From assembly GCA_950295325.1 (NCBI GenBank), contig OX485804.1, positions 1,612,001-1,676,000 of the forward strand: a stretch of 64,000 nucleotides of DNA, read 5' to 3'. Position 1 is the stretch's first letter, and every line of letters begins with the position of its first letter. Under the pieces are notes generated by a model, which saw nothing but the letters and a program-made list of their open reading frames with translations, was not told the DNA's origin and searched no databases. A program made the position numbers and the translations under genes. Source of the stretch: Polytrichum commune (lineage: Eukaryota > Streptophyta > Polytrichopsida > Polytrichales > Polytrichaceae). This document shows, piece by piece, positions 46,571 to 58,668 of this stretch.

Positions 46571-47129
46571 GGCCACCAAAGCCAAAAAACCATTGTATTA
46601 TAAACCTTGTACATAAATAGGCTTAGTTTAGGTCGCACTATCCAATAATGGTTATGTAGCGCTCGTTTGCTACTTAATTTCTTTGACTAGACCTTGTATT
46701 TTCTATTTCCTGTAATATGATATTCTCCTTTTTCTTCCAAAGTTGTTTCATGTTTAGGTTGTCTTGCTGAAACCATCGTAAATAAGTTTTTGATCAAGTA
46801 TCGCCTTCATTTGTGCATGGATTGATGTAGATCACCAGCATTAAACATTCGCATGTTCGAGTTTCACACACTTTTTCTAATATTTATATGATATTTCTAT
46901 GTTCTCATATACATAAATGTCTCGACATGCCATAATGATCTCAAATGACCTAATTTAGTGTTATGTCTATTTATTACTTTATCATTTTATGTAATATTGG
47001 TTGAAGTCTTTTATCCCCTTGTCAGGTGCTATGTTTTTAATGGATATATGTGCTATGTTATCTGTCCACTAGTAAAAAAAAACACACATTGGACATATTA
47101 TAAATGAGTGCATTTGTCCATGTTTTGTT
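46571..47129. other. no recognised feature
   Basis: AT-rich spacer between two groups of transposon-like fragments. Confidence 0.35.
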
Positions 47130-50100
47130 GTGCAACCATTATCATCTTTCTTCATGGCTACCATCCGTGTTGATGCATCATTTATTCCCTTCACTTTGCC
47201 TCTTGGTGATGATGATCATGTTGTTATTATGGGGGACCTAATTGGTTTGAGATTGAACCTCCATATAGGAACCTTATATGTCAAGCAAAAGATGTATGGT
47301 GAGGATGGAGTAGTATTTGAAACTATTGATACAAAATAATAGGAGTGATGATGGTTCCATGTGGATTTGGGGACTTGGTTAATTGAGGGTTATAGGTCTC
47401 TCTGAATCGCAAATGCAAGCTTCAACTATCATATTGACAAATGAATCAGGGACATCTATAGTTCAAATCCCTAGTGTTGTAACTATTAAATTAGAGCCCA
47501 ATGGTAATAATGTGTTTGTATTATCTAATTACGAAGATGGCATTTGTGCATCTGTTGATCTTTGATACATTGTCTTTTTCATTTAAATGTACATGTTCAA
47601 TCCTTCACAAGGATGTACCTATATCCCCTTACAAATTAATCCTTTGTACATGAGGCTGGCTCACTAGGGTACACCTTCTCAACATCCTTCATTACAACCT
47701 TTGACTTCATCTACTGGTTTGAGTATTGTGAATGATTTGAAATTAACAAAGTCTAGAAAAAAATTGTAGTCAAATCTTGCATCCATTGATTTTGACAACA
47801 TAGAGGTCCATGATGTCAAGTACTTACCATCATTTTTTGACAATCACGTATTATTTGTGTTGCCCTCTGTGGTATTTGGAGTTCTAAGTATATATGGTTG
47901 CTCAATGGATGACATGGACAAGATGTAAGATAGTCGCCCTTGTTGCACCACCAAAACCACAAATATCCAAAATTATTTTGGATTGTCATTCTGGTACTCC
48001 ACTTGTGTAGGTTATCTCCAATGTCATAATGAGTACTGCAATTACATGCATTGCAATGGGGGCATATGCAACATTATTGAATGGGCAGGTTCAACTCCTC
48101 TACCATTTTCCGTGGGCAACGGTGTCCCAAATAAGTCTAGATTGGAGTGTAAGGTATGTGTGCATTGCTTTGTGTCATGCTTGCATATATATATATATGT
48201 CCACTCCACATCCGTTGAGATGTCAAGACTTGCATTCATCTTGGTGTGCATGATCATCATGTGTCCAATGGAACATGTCGGGAATCATTGAACATAATGC
48301 ATCAGTGCGTGGCAAATAAAGTTTTGAAAACACCCACAGCAAAAAACTTGGCCATTGTTATGGCAACAAACAAACATTTTTGGTGGATTACCTTCTTAAA
48401 TACCCTACAAATGGGGAAGGCCATTACTTGGTTGGTTTGTCCTTAAAGGTGGTCATGGAAAAATTTAGCACATTTGCGTTCCCGAATTATCATAATTTTG
48501 TGTTTGGATCAAAAAAATTTGTGCGTAGTGAAATGGGGAGTATGGATGGTATTATGGCACTCAAAGACCATTCCACTTTTAAGCTTGTCCAAGGTAGTAG
48601 GTTCCCATGACAATCAAAAGACAAAGTGTTTGTTTTCAAGATGTCCGTAGACCTTCTAGGCAGTGGTGTGGAGCTTGTAAAGAGAATGCAAATCGGGGGG
48701 GAAGGGGGGAGGGGGGCATTCTCATATTTTTATAATGGTTGGGGTTTTGGCACTTCCGTTATAGGCAATGGTGTGGGCATATCTTATTTGTAAGTGCATC
48801 ATAACTGTATTCTTCAATTATGTCATTTTATTTATTTATTGTTATAATGAAAAGTCATGATTTTCTTGACCCTATATTTAGGTAAATGTGCACAAGATAC
48901 GACAATAGAAGAATGTGTGGAAATCCCAACATGTAACCTTGCAGAGACTGTACACAACAAATGGCTCCAACAGTTTGGCAACAAGATGACTTGCTTATAT
49001 GAAGCCATAGGACAACATGATCCGCTTTTTCAATTAGATTGTGAATTATAGGGCATGGTTGAAAGGGGGTCTAAAGGTAATTTAAGGTCATGACATGGCA
49101 TCTTTTAAATTCAAAGCAGTTGTTAGGTGTGGAGATCCTAAGATGTTGGTTGATGCCATAACGCTTTATCTAGGGAAGAAAATGTTAATACCATAATTTG
49201 TGTATTGGGGGGTTTGAGTTGTTTGGGTCCACCAAACAAAATCTTGACATGCTCTCAAGTGCTAATTACAACTCTCATCGACCTAACAAAGTTAATTACT
49301 TCAATCCTCGTCCTAACACCCGGGCAACTCATCAACACATGGAGGAGTTGTTGAGATCTATAGAGCATGGTGTAGCTCATAATACATCCGTGTTAAAGAC
49401 CGATTGTATTGCTTTGAAGTGGCACATTGCCACCCAACTCAACCAATTGATGTTGGCCAATGCAGGACATTACATGGACTTTTGCAATGCCAAAGTTAGG
49501 AGTGGCAAACATGGCATACATGCTCCAATAAACAAAGGGTTGAAGAGATAATTTCGTTCCATCAAGAATATGGAGTATGAGTTTTGGTTTTGCCCTAATA
49601 ACATCAAGTGTTGGGTGAGTGACAACAAGAAGAAGTATGTGTTGGATTGGCCTATAGTGCCCAACACTTGGTTGGTGAAGAGAGGAACCGATCTATTGAG
49701 GGAGGATGTGTTGGCACTTGAGAATGTTGGATTTCAAATGCAATAGAGGAAGGCATTGTCCCCTCGTCATAGGCTTTCAACAATTGTGTCCCTCCCCATC
49801 CCTCAATCGCATTTTTGTGCCCCCCCCCCCCAAATCCAGACGTCCACCGTACATTCAGGTTTGGAAAGTCGGTATGTTACAATCCAACAACACCAACAAC
49901 AGATTGCAAAAACAATTGGGAGAACGTTGAACTCATGAACTCATGTACTACATTATTGGAAGCACTATTATTATGTACCCATGCTTTGGAGTGATAATTA
50001 ACATTGTCTCCAAGGATGTTGTCACATACCGTGTCACAATTGGTAACATCCCTTGTTACATATGCTTAGACTCTATAAAAATGTCATCAAACTTTGGGAA

Positions 50101-50270
50101 AGAAAGGGAATGGGTGTATTATAAACATCTTTATCATGTCTTCAAATTTTTGTGCAAAGTAGGTTACGAGAGTAACAAGTTCATTCATGGACCTACCTTT
50201 ACCTACAACAAGGCCATGCAATTACTTGGACTTGTAGGTGTTGACGAGTGTGAGTAGTGTTGCAAATCAT
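47130..50270 (+). mobile_element. decayed transposon with SWIM-type zinc finger (MULE-like?)
   Basis: Plus-strand fragments lie in one order, separated by stops and frameshifts. 47130-47565 is beta-rich and of unknown family. About 48710-49050 includes YNGWGFGTSVIGNGVG and CNLAETVHNKWLQQFGNK. 49198-49740 includes CWVSDNKKKYVLDWPIVPN. 49943-50257 has VTYRVTIGNIPCYICLD followed by WVYYKHLYHVF. The last is a SWIM zinc finger (C-x-C...C-x-H pattern) in which the third Cys appears replaced by Tyr. SWIM fingers are typical of MULE/FAR1-type transposases. The transposase core was not found, so the class is an inference. Confidence 0.55.
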
Positions 50271-53242
50271 GTGTTGAGCCGCATTATTAAGAATGTTAGT
50301 GTATTACATGTATTGGTTTGGATTTTTATACTAAAATTGAGCAATGGACTGAAAGTATTCTAAATGATCCATGATAATAGGCCCCCTTCACTATTGCTTC
50401 ATTCAAAGTGTTTGCAAAATATGGCATTCAAGTAGTGCCGATTTTTAAATATGAACCTTAAACCCATGCACATTTATTAAATATGGATTCATTGCTCATT
50501 GGTTACTACTCACTCCTCACTACTCACTGCTTGTTGCTCATGAGATAGCTTCCCTCATGTATTAGAACCCATTTGGAAGTTGGGTGTAAATTTTGGGGCC
50601 TATTGTTTGCACCTCTCAAACTTTGAGAGAATTTTAGGATCTAAAATAGGACATGCACATGGAATTCATTGTCTTAAATCCCGGATTGGCCTATGCAAGC
50701 CTATCTTGGCTCACCCATCCTAATAGGACAAGCTAAAAAGCTAATTTTTAACAGCCTGACACCACTCTTTGTGTATGCTAATTTAACCATGGTTTCATCT
50801 ACCATACCTTGTGAATAACTCTAATAGGCACCATGTTCTTTTCCCCATCAACTTAACTTAGGCACAAAAACCTCAAGAATACTGGAACCCTCCCTCCCTC
50901 CCTCCGGAATTGACAACCACTCCCCCAATGGGATCTCCAAATTTTTGGGCAGAAACCTTAAATAAGTTATATGGGCAGCCAGCTGCTCGGCTCCCCTGCT
51001 AGTTGACCACTGCCCTACACGGAATCTCCAAAATTTTGGGCCCCCAAACCCGATTGGGCGGTCATGGGTGCTCCGGCCCATATTGGGGGCCGGGCAGCAT
51101 GCCAAAATTAGGTGTCAAAGGATGATGGGAACCGGGCAGGATAATTTTAGGCTACAAGACCATGGTGGGCCATGGCTGGGCCGTGGTGGGCTTATCCCCT
51201 TTTGTTTTTAGCCCAAATGTGGACCCCACTGTCTTAAGATTTTTGGGTCTCTTGCCAAGTGGATGACAGCATGTCATTTGGCAATAATAGTTTTAATTAT
51301 TGTTTTTTATTTGAATGGTATGGATACTACAGGCTGAGATCAATACACAGTATTTTTAGTCCTACTATGTAATTCCATTTTAGTTTGAGCCTGTTTACCA
51401 GGCTTAAGTTGTTGCGTATTGCATAAGTAGAGATTTGTTTCGAAGAAAGCATGGTAAGCTTTTGCACATTGCTACTAAATAAGGTTTTGTTGAACCCCTA
51501 AAGGTCAAGGCGGACGATATTGTTGGGTAGTTACCTTTGCCTAACAATTCAATGTATACATTTACACTATAATCTTCTAATATTGGACATGAGAATGGTT
51601 GAAAATTTATGTGAACAATCCCACTTTAGAAATCTTCCATTTATACGGTCGTATCTACCATGAGAAGAGTTGATTGTCATTAATAAGCTTATGAATTGAA
51701 CTAAATTGTTTTAGGCAATTTTGGGAAGATTTTACTTCAGCCTTTAGGCATGGGGTTAAACCCTTCCCAATGTTCTAGATCCGTTTGTGGAATCAAATGA
51801 ATGCCCATTGTATTAATTAGAAACACAAGTACCACCAAGAGACCAAGAGTTCAAAAGAAGGCATGTTCAAAGGCATGCTATAGGCTAACCTAGCAAGAGA
51901 CCGAAAATATTGAACTCAGGATCAAGTAAACAAGAGGACAACACTGGCACTACTAGGATCATTGTGGGGCCTAAAACACACTTCCCATTTGACACGGGTG
52001 GTCATCAAGACATGACCCCATTTACATGTCAAGTCCAATCTACAATTGTTTCTCATATTGGGTTTGAAGCATGTTTGGTTTGGGACATAACTACGTTGCC
52101 CAATGGTTAATTCTAGATTATTTTTGTAACATGCAATGATCACAGGTAAGCAAGCTTGCTCCACCCTCAAGCCTTGGTGAAGACAGACGACCATGAAATT
52201 AGGTGGCTTTGGTAATATTTTTTCATTTACAATAGTTTTGTCTTGGATCCAATGACACTGGTGAAAGCCGGTGTCTAGGGTGACGAAGGCATGATCTTCT
52301 ATGAGCTCCAACCACACATTGGATGAGCTTTTATTTGTTTTTAAACTCCAATCACATGAAACCTTCATGATCCTATTATTGAAACTCAAAGAAACTTATA
52401 TTTGAAGGGAGGCGCCACCTTCGCTCCATGACAAAGGCACGAGGTGGGTTTTCCCTTCCAAAAAGGGCTCTGGAGCCTCTGTAAGAGCGAAAGGGTTAAG
52501 GATCAATATTGGAAATGGTATTCTCTGGAGCAAGTGCTACTTTTGATGACGTGGGTTTTCAACTTGGAACCCCTTCAAATGATAGGCAGCTAAGGACACA
52601 CCCCAAAGGATGTCTCCAGAAGAAGCTACATGGTTGAAGCACGAGGCCATGAGAGAAAGCCAACGTGAAGCCGAGACTCGGGTCGGTTAGCAGATAAACC
52701 ATAATTGGGAGTGATTTTGAAGCTGTCAATCTGGGGCCAGACTACTTAACATAACTACCTACTACAGTAGAACAAAACAATAACTACCCCCAAATTCACT
52801 CCTAGAAAACATACACGTGGTTAAAAAAGACAATCAGAACATTAAAGTTATCTGTAAAGTCCTTCAAAGAGGGATGGAACCGTGGATTTGATCCTTTTTT
52901 GAAAAAAAAAACCTTTCTATTATGAACTCATTAGCTCGTGGTGTATCGGAGTCTATTTTGAAATTTGGGTAATATTTTTGAAACCTCTTTTTTTCACCTC
53001 AATTTTTTTGAATGAATTTTATGATCTAAAGACAGTATACGCATGGGACCCACTATCCTAAAATCCAGTACTAGCTTATGCCATGCTAGCTTGGCCCACA
53101 CATCCTAGTAAAACAAGCTAAGAAACCGTTTTTTAATAACATGACACTACTCTTTGTGTACGGTAATTTAAACATTAAGAAAACTTGGTGACTTTGTGTT
53201 AATTGTCATAAACTCAAAGTTAATTGGGACTAAACCAGGGTT
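50271..53242. other. repeat-rich intergenic region with dispersed repeat D pair
   Basis: A segment at 50637-50792 is repeated in direct orientation at 53023-53178 (GATCTAAA start, then CACNNATCCTA.TA blocks, CACT.CTCTTTGTGTA and TAATTTAAACAT/TAATTTAACCAT). The pair flanks about 2.2 kb. The frame at 51922-52389 (minus, 155 codons) has no recognised motif. About 50880-51200 is GC-richer with two GGAATCTCCAAA..TTTTGGG-like blocks. Confidence 0.5.
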
Positions 53243-54222
53243 CGGGAGATTTTTGAGCTCAACTAGCTAAAATCCGTCCCTTCATAATTTCTACCGGTCT
53301 TTTTAGGATTTGATCGGTTGCAAACTTGTTGTCATTAATTTGAATTGGCCAATATCCTATATTTTCTTTTTAATTGCTGGTTAATTTCCTCTTCATTGTA
53401 ATGACAACTGGCCAAAAACTCGGGCATTGATAAGTAAGTTGGTTTTCCAATTATATCTACAAACAACATACACTATTCAACAACAATGTTCAAAGAACAT
53501 ATCAGCATCCAACAATAATATGTAATGATATCAACATCCAACAAGAATGATCAACAATTTATCCGTAGCAAGAGTTGAACCTAAAATAAGCCATCAACCG
53601 GTTGATGGCCATGGATAAACTCTTCTATCATACCTAGGTCTTAAAACCTCATATTAGATTTGAGGCCACAACATGATAAAAGAGTAACCTAACATACCAT
53701 ACTATATACAAACATGAAATTCACCAATTGTTAGAGTCAAAATCAACAATATCATCTTCACCTTCAAGAGGAAAACGCCCTGAAAGGTATCTTTGTGGAT
53801 GTAAAAACAACCATCTAAACTTTGTAGAGTTCCTTCATAAAGCTATAATGGTTTCCATTAGTACATTATCAAGATCACCACAAAGATCTTCCATAGACAC
53901 ACTCATAATACATTCTAAACACTAAGCGTCAACAATGGAATGCAATAACGAAGCAAAAGCATCGTTAAGTTTCTTGTGACCTACACGGCTGAGAACCTTC
54001 CTCATTCAATATCCGCCCATACCCTCTGGAGACCCAACTCATTTCCGCCATTTTCTGAGCCTGAGGGGTTAAATTTCCTACATTATCTCATATTGGTCGG
54101 TTGATTTCCTATACTCTTCATATTTAACTCGGTTATAAGGCCGAAATCTCCCCAAAAAAATCGGTAATTTTGCAATTTCACTCAGCTAACTTACAACTAG
54201 CTGCCGGATCTCCCCGATCATT
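53243..54222. mobile_element. dispersed repeat C, copy 3 (about 980 bp, longer form)
   Basis: It begins GTTCGGGAGATTTTTGAGCT and ends GCCGGATCTCCCCGATCATT. The right end matches copy 2 closely (CTAACT.CCGG.TCTCCCCGATCAT). The interior is mostly different, so it is either a longer relative or a copy carrying inserted DNA. Confidence 0.55.
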
Positions 54223-54279
54223 GGACTACTAAACCCATGGGTTCATCTGCTTTACTTTATGGACTATTTTTAAGGCACT

Positions 54280-54530
54280 TTTTACAAGGTGGACCTCGGC
54301 CCCAGAAGGCCCTGGTAGGTGGCCAAGTTTAACCCCATAACTTAACAAAAGCAGGGGCAGGGGCAATAATAACTTGTTATTGGGGGTCCAGGAGATTCTA
54401 GAAAAGAGGGCCAGGGCTGGGTGGAGCCAGAATGGCGGGTGAGCCCCGCCCCACCCGGGGAAACAGGGGGATCGAGCCGCCGCGGTTAGTGACGCGGCAA
54501 ACCGCTCGCAGCGGCCATTGACTTCCTTCA
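54280..54530. other. GC-rich island of unknown origin
   Basis: A block of about 250 bp is far richer in G+C than its surroundings. A 101-codon minus frame spans it but shows no domain. Possible sources include an organelle or repeat-derived insert. I cannot assign it. Confidence 0.4.
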
Positions 54531-54657
54531 ACAAAGCACCACCGGATTCTTAAGCTATTGCTGGAGATCTGCCTAGTTTATATACAGTTCTAATTGATTT
54601 ATCAAAACAAAACAAACTCTAGATTCCTTGGTCAGTAACACCATCTACCTGATGAGT

Positions 54658-55085
54658 AAGGGTGAGTTTCCATGAAGGCCGCTCGCCCACTAGATTCTAG
54701 ACAACAACGGGTCGAAGATGTTCGCATGTACTTAAGCACGAACCGTCAACCAACCGCATTCTCGCAGTCCACTAGAATGCACAGTAGATGGTCTTAGACA
54801 TGGGCTGCTAGACTATCGTGAGACCACTAAAGAATATTTAATCTACAAGTGCCCAATCACCGAAGGATTAAGACTCGTTGAAGACTCAAGATAACCAATG
54901 TTGGTCTAGAATTCCATCCCTGGTAACCGGGAGGAGGAGGAGGAGACCCGGATTTGAGAAGATGGGAGTAGCTGGTGGGCACATATGAACTCTACCCCAT
55001 TATATTTCCTCTACATTTGGGCAAGTTTGTCCTTATTCATACTAGAATATGGTGGGTGAGCAACCTACATGGAAACTCACCCTAA
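54658..55085. mobile_element. MITE-like element with about 43-bp inverted termini
   Basis: TAGGGTGAGTTTCCAT-type ends face each other: 54658-54700 (GGTGAGTTTCCATGAAGG, GCTCGCCCAC, AGATTCTAG) against 55042-55086 (CTAGAATATGGTGGGTGAGC, CATGGAAACTCACCCTAA). There is no coding capacity. A related terminus lies at 15600-15643. Target duplication is not clear. Confidence 0.75.
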
Positions 55086-55479
55086 GTCTAACAAATACAC
55101 AAAGTATGTGCAACGAAAAATGTCAGATTACATGTTGCGGTAGGATCTAGTTAGAAGCCTAAAATGTATGCATTCCTCTTGTTGCTAGTCGTTGACTATA
55201 GCAGTGGCTCATGCCCCGATCACACCAAAATTTTCGTCCGCTTCCAATTGTGTAGGGATTATGTTGAGACATAGATGCTAGCCCACCACTTTTCACACCA
55301 GAGATGCCCACGTATGGTGCCAAAATTGGCCGGTGTGAGCAACTCCTCAGTTGGCAAACCTACAAGTTCATTTGCATCATCAAAAGTGAAAAGAAAGTAC
55401 AGGGAAAGCAAACTTGAACTCTAGGTCTCTTGGAAAGCCTGACGGACATCTACTATACATACAGGAACAACAACAGAAA

Positions 55480-56328
55480 AAGAATTCTGTGCAAAGAAAG
55501 TGTCAGATTCTCGGTAGTTGGTAGTTACATCTGACATGGAGCCTTTACATATACATAAGTTAAGCTAATTAGTATAAGACTCCTGAGCATCTCTCGTTCA
55601 TTTGCCAGTTGTCATGGCGTCGTTTTGAGATGAGGTAATTTGCTAGCTGATTAACAAATAAAAACCATCAGAGCTCTAGATTCCTTGGAGTTACGTGACT
55701 ATACTATACTATAGTCACAATTTTCAGCAAAGAAAAAGGTCGGACTCAAGCTCGGTACATGGTTACTTGGTAATATCTGTCTCGAAGGCTCTGAACCGAC
55801 TGTCCTCTCACTATTGTAAGTGGTCGAGTTTCGGAGGGTGAAACTATCTGATAAACCTCCAAGTAGACTGTTCCTCGGATAGATCTCCTGGTAGCATCGG
55901 AGTCAGCGATGTATATATAATGGGACAATCGCAGCTTGTAGCTATTTTTGGGCCTCTGCGGAATTTGCGCCTGCTTTTCCAAGATTGTAGAAATCCTCCG
56001 CAGCTTGCCAAACAGTAATTTGAGCTACAGTAACAACAGACAGAAATCCAACAATTCCTGCACAGTAGAAAGAAAAACAAAAAGGTTCGTAGATTCTCGG
56101 TAGTTGGTTAGTAGCGTCTGGCTCACTCCGAGCTGCCTTTATAAGAGAACTGCACCTCAGTCCTCTTGTTGCCAGTAGCCGAGGGAGCCTGTTGCATGAC
56201 TAAACCCTCAGACTCCTTGGACATGCTTCCGGGCATACTCACTAGTTTGCAATGAGCAGGAGTAGATTATAGTGAGAGAGTTGGAGTAATCTAATTAGTA
56301 ATCTGGTGCTGTTTATTCCAGAGAAAAG
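55480..56328 (+). promoter_or_regulatory. AMT1 upstream region with repeated promoter-like modules
   Basis: A TATA-like TTTATAAG at 56138-56145 lies about 185 bp before the ATG. The module GATTCTCGGTAGTTGG occurs just before it (about 56094) and at about 55507, where it is followed by GCCTTTACATATA. A weaker version (CAAAGAAAAAGGTCGGAC) lies near 55730. CTCTAGATTCCTTGG also recurs upstream (54616 and 55672). Function is inferred from position. Confidence 0.5.
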
Positions 56329-58668
56329 ATGACGAACTTTGGGTGTGCTGCGGCAGATTTGCTAACGTTGCAAAATGCGTTTGGGGGAGGGAATGCAACG
56401 GCGTTGCAGGATTTTCTGTGCGGGAAGCTCGATGGAATCTCTGCGCAACTTGGATACACAAGCCTGGCGGTGGACAACACATACTTGCTGTTCTCGACCT
56501 ACTTGGTGTTTTCGATGCAGCTGGGATTCGCCATGCTGTGTGCAGGCTCCGTGCGAGCGAAGAACACCATGAACATCATGCTTACGAATGTGCTTGACGC
56601 AGCCTGTGGAGGAATTTCCTACTACATCTTTGGATTTGCGTTTGCTTTCGGCCAGGGGCCTAACCCCAACGGCTTCATCGGTCACTTCAACTGGGGGTTG
56701 AATGGCATCCCAAGCTCCAGCTACGACTACAGCTTCTTCCTGTTCCAGTGGGCTTTCGCCATAGCCGCAGCTGGAATCACATCAGGATCCATCGCAGAGC
56801 GAACACAATTTGTTGCCTATTTGGTGTACTCATCCGTCCTCACGGGATTCGTTTACCCCATTGTCTCACATTGGGTTTGGAGCACCGACGGGTGGTTGTC
56901 TGCGTCCAAAGTCACTGGCCCAGGAGGGCTATTGTTCGGCACCGGCGCCATCGACTTCGCAGGCTCAGGAGTGGTGCACATGGTGGGAGGAATTGCAGGT
57001 CTTTGGGGAGCTTTGATCGAGGGACCTCGCATTGGCCGATTCGACAAGAGTGGGAACTCGATGATCTTCAGGGGCCACTCTGCGACGTTGGTTGTGCTGG
57101 GAACCTTTTTGTTGTGGTTCGGATGGTATGGGTTTAACCCTGGGAGCTTTGTCAAGATTCTGGTGCCGTATGCTGATTTCCGTGGGAACTGGACCGGAGT
57201 GGGGAGGACTGCGGTGACCACTACGTTGGCTGGAAGCATGGCTGCCATCACCACCTTGTTTGCAAAGCGGTTGCTGGATGGCCACTGGAATGTATTGGAT
57301 GTGTGCAATGGGCTGTTGGGAGGGTTTGCAGCCATCACCGCCTCCTGCGCTGTCGTCTCCCCCTGGGCTAGCATCATCTGTGGGTTCGGCTCCGCTTGGG
57401 TGCTCATCGGCCTCAACAGACTTGCAGGTAAATTCCCATCCTTGGTTTTTCTCCTCCGTCTTGCTTTTTCTTGGCTGAATTGGATATGCCGTCTCTAGTG
57501 GGTTAGGCGCCTAACAGATGCGTAGAGGGATCACTTGGCATCGGCCATTGCTTTGTGAATTTGGGTTCAACACCGACTGAAAACCAATTTCAGATGGTTG
57601 TCGGAACAATGTCGGACCTTTGTGTTTCCTCCGGGAATTGGATATATGGCTGGTAGGTTAGGCTGACAGTATCGTATAAGTATCACTTGTCGGTCATTGG
57701 TTTCAAACCTTAGGTAATTCGGCACGACTGGATACCAATTTCAGTTGGTTGTCGGATCAATGCCGGACCTCAGTGTTTCCTCCGGGGATTGGATTTGTCG
57801 ACTCTGGTGGGTTAGGCTAACAGATTCGTATAGGTGTCACTTGTCGGTCACTGGTCTCAGACTTTAGGTAATGCGACAACAACTGAAAACCAATTTCAGA
57901 TGGTTGTCGGATCAATGTCGGACCTCTGTATTTCCTTCGAGATTCGGACTTTGTGTCTGGTGGGACGTTAGGCTAACAGATTCGTATAGAATCTCTTCTC
58001 AGTCATTGCTTTCAGAATTTTGTTGATTGAATCAACACCGAGCTGATTTTTACTGTCGCTTTGAATTATCTCTGTTTGGTCTTTCTGACAATTAACATTG
58101 GCAAGTTTCTGTCACAGTAATCTCCTCACATCAATAGTCTATTCACAGGTGCACCGGTGAGTCTAATCCAATGTGTAAGTGTGCGTCTGTGAGTTTCAAT
58201 GTCAATGCAATAGTGAGTCTGATGATTCTGTTGGTTGCTGCAGCTCGATTGAAATTCGACGACCCTCTGGAAGCAGCACAGCTCCACGGCGGGTGCGGAG
58301 CGTGGGGGCTTCTGTTCGTGGGCCTGTTCGCCGAGAAGGACTACGTCCAGCAAATCTACGGTGGGGGAGACAGGCCATACGGTCTGTTCATGGGCGGAGG
58401 AGGCAAGCTCCTGGCAGCCCAGATTGTGGAGATTCTCGTCATTGCAGGATGGGTGACGGTCACCATGGGCCCCCTCTTCTACGCTCTACACAAGTTGCGT
58501 CTCCTCCGTATCAGCCCCGAAGACGAGATCGCAGGCATGGACGTCACCCGCCACGGAGGGACAGCGTACATCCACGCAGACGGATCCGAGCACATGATGC
58601 ACTTGAGCTCCATCAATGGTCTCAAACGACCTCACGAGCATAACGGCCACGACCAGATGCCCATCTGA
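56329..58668 (+). CDS. AMT1: AMT1-type high-affinity ammonium transporter
   Basis: Two exons (56329-57427 and 58244-58668; phase-1 junction rebuilding Ala) give 507 aa, the usual AMT1 length. The protein starts [12 protein letters not shown] and has about eleven hydrophobic segments. The family signature [16 protein letters not shown] contains pore His217, and [14 protein letters not shown] contains the second pore His381. The C-terminal tail [18 protein letters not shown] keeps the Thr (about 467) whose phosphorylation shuts AMT1 trimers in other plants. Family knowledge: a plasma-membrane trimer importing NH4+. The single intron (57428-58243) holds tandem repeats. Many seed-plant AMT1 genes are intronless, so the intron is notable. 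A 165-codon frame beginning at 58171 reads through the intron end into exon 2 and is not the true start. Confidence 0.95.
57480..58030 (+). repeat. tandem repeat, about 155-bp unit, in the AMT1 intron
   Basis: About three and a half direct copies are anchored by GGTTAGGC(G/T) at about 57501, 57656, 57810 and (as CGTTAGGC) 57966. Each unit contains TCGGTCA-like, AACCAATTTCAGATGGTTG, TCGGACCT and TTTCCTCCGG blocks. Unlike the FHA and helicase cases, the unit does not include exon sequence. Confidence 0.9.

Noticed and set aside
50637-53178. LTR retrotransposon bounded by repeat D copies
   Set aside because: The repeats are only about 155 bp, lack TG...CA ends, and no gag or pol sequence lies between them.
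55746-56080. Minus-strand exon with hydrophobic stretch (GIVGFLSVVTVAQITVWQ) upstream of AMT1
   Set aside because: A short isolated frame with no continuing exon and no family match; it overlaps the AMT1 upstream repeats.
58171-58243. Upstream extension of AMT1 exon 2 as a separate 165-aa gene
   Set aside because: It lies before the acceptor AG at 58243, and the protein continues seamlessly from exon 1.
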